A stretch of DNA of 5,165 bases from Acidisphaera sp035272265 (GTDB taxonomy: Bacteria > Pseudomonadota > Alphaproteobacteria > Acetobacterales > Acetobacteraceae). The DNA is taken from contig DATEQV010000533.1 of the NCBI GenBank assembly GCA_035272265.1, positions 1 to 5,165 on the forward strand, read 5' to 3'. The translations under genes were made by a program, and so were the position numbers. Under the pieces are notes generated by a model, which saw nothing but the letters and a program-made list of their open reading frames with translations, did not search any database and was not told the DNA's origin. This document shows positions 5,008-5,165 of this stretch, piece by piece; the first letter of the stretch is position 1, and every line of letters begins with the position of its first letter.

Positions 5008-5165
5008 GGGCGGCGAGGGCGACGCCGCCGACGGTCAGGCCGAGGGCGGCGATCTGACGCAGGCCGAGCGGCTCGCCGAGCGAGGCGGCGGCCGCGAACA
5101 CGCCGATCACCGGGACGAGCAGCGAGCCGATCGACGCGGTGGAGGCGGGCAGCAGGCGCAGCGCG
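4997..5165 (-). CDS. EamA/DMT-family transporter, C-terminal 55 residues (cut by window edge)
   Basis: The minus-strand frame entering from the right edge ends at TGA 4997-4999. It reads ALRLLPASTASIGSLLVPVI, then GVFAAAASLGEPLGLRQIAA, then a hydrophobic LGLTVGGVALAAL segment. This is the ending of DMT-superfamily (EamA, RhaT/YdcZ-like) permeases: the LPAS...P motif in TM9, the conserved GE between TM9 and TM10, and the final helix. Such ten-helix carriers export metabolites or amino acids from the inner membrane; the substrate cannot be told from the tail. The last 11 bases overlap the end of the convergent oxidoreductase gene. Start and upstream region are outside the window. Confidence 0.8.
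   Translation of the reverse strand, partial: ALRLLPASTASIGSLLVPVIGVFAAAASLGEPLGLRQIAALGLTVGGVALAALTR

Noticed and set aside
1..5165. CRISPR array, rRNA or replication origin
   Set aside because: No regularly spaced repeats, rRNA signature or iteron/DnaA-box cluster seen.

Overview
The window looks like a piece of a high-GC proteobacterial chromosome whose left end is accessory DNA. Positions from about 700 to 5165 are very GC-rich, with codons ending mostly in G or C. Everything left of about 600 is visibly less GC-rich. The gene set (DnaJ-type CbpA with its modulator CbpM, an ECHDC3-like crotonase, an L-2-hydroxyglutarate-oxidase-like flavoprotein and a DMT-family transporter) fits an alphaproteobacterium. 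I cannot fix the family; Acetobacteraceae or other Rhodospirillales, or sphingomonads, are guesses only.

Layout. (1) Positions 1-126 are bounded by a perfect 10-bp terminal inverted repeat and look like a small non-autonomous transposable element or the end of a larger one. (2) Positions 116-409 (minus strand) hold the N-terminal part of a SIR2-like protein, a nucleotide-binding domain common in anti-phage defence proteins. It is cut off exactly at the element boundary, so it is a broken gene. It has a good ribosome binding site and a possible promoter. (3) Positions 410-709 hold no convincing gene. They contain that promoter, three inverted repeats able to form hairpins, and a short open frame resembling a protein C-terminus. 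The accessory/host boundary probably lies here. (4) Positions 710-3858 hold a tightly packed minus-strand gene string, in transcription order: an ECHDC3-type crotonase, a 61-residue membrane protein, cbpA, cbpM and a short NagA-type amidohydrolase. The five genes overlap or lie within 13 bases of each other, so they are probably one transcript. (5) Position 3898 starts a plus-strand FAD-dependent oxidoreductase, divergent from the crotonase across 39 bases. (6) A minus-strand EamA/DMT transporter enters from the right edge and overlaps the oxidoreductase tail-to-tail by 11 bases.

Functionally the operon joins a protein-folding pair (CbpA and its inhibitor CbpM) with two metabolic enzymes, without an obvious shared pathway. 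Two of its enzymes are atypical. The crotonase lacks both catalytic glutamates of classical enoyl-CoA hydratase, as ECHDC3 relatives do. The NagA-like protein keeps the metal and catalytic residues of the barrel but lacks both halves of the beta-sandwich domain. I found no complete undescribed system. The most notable points are the disrupted SIR2 defence-type gene and its short inverted-repeat element, the structured boundary region, and the barrel-only NagA translationally coupled to cbpM.
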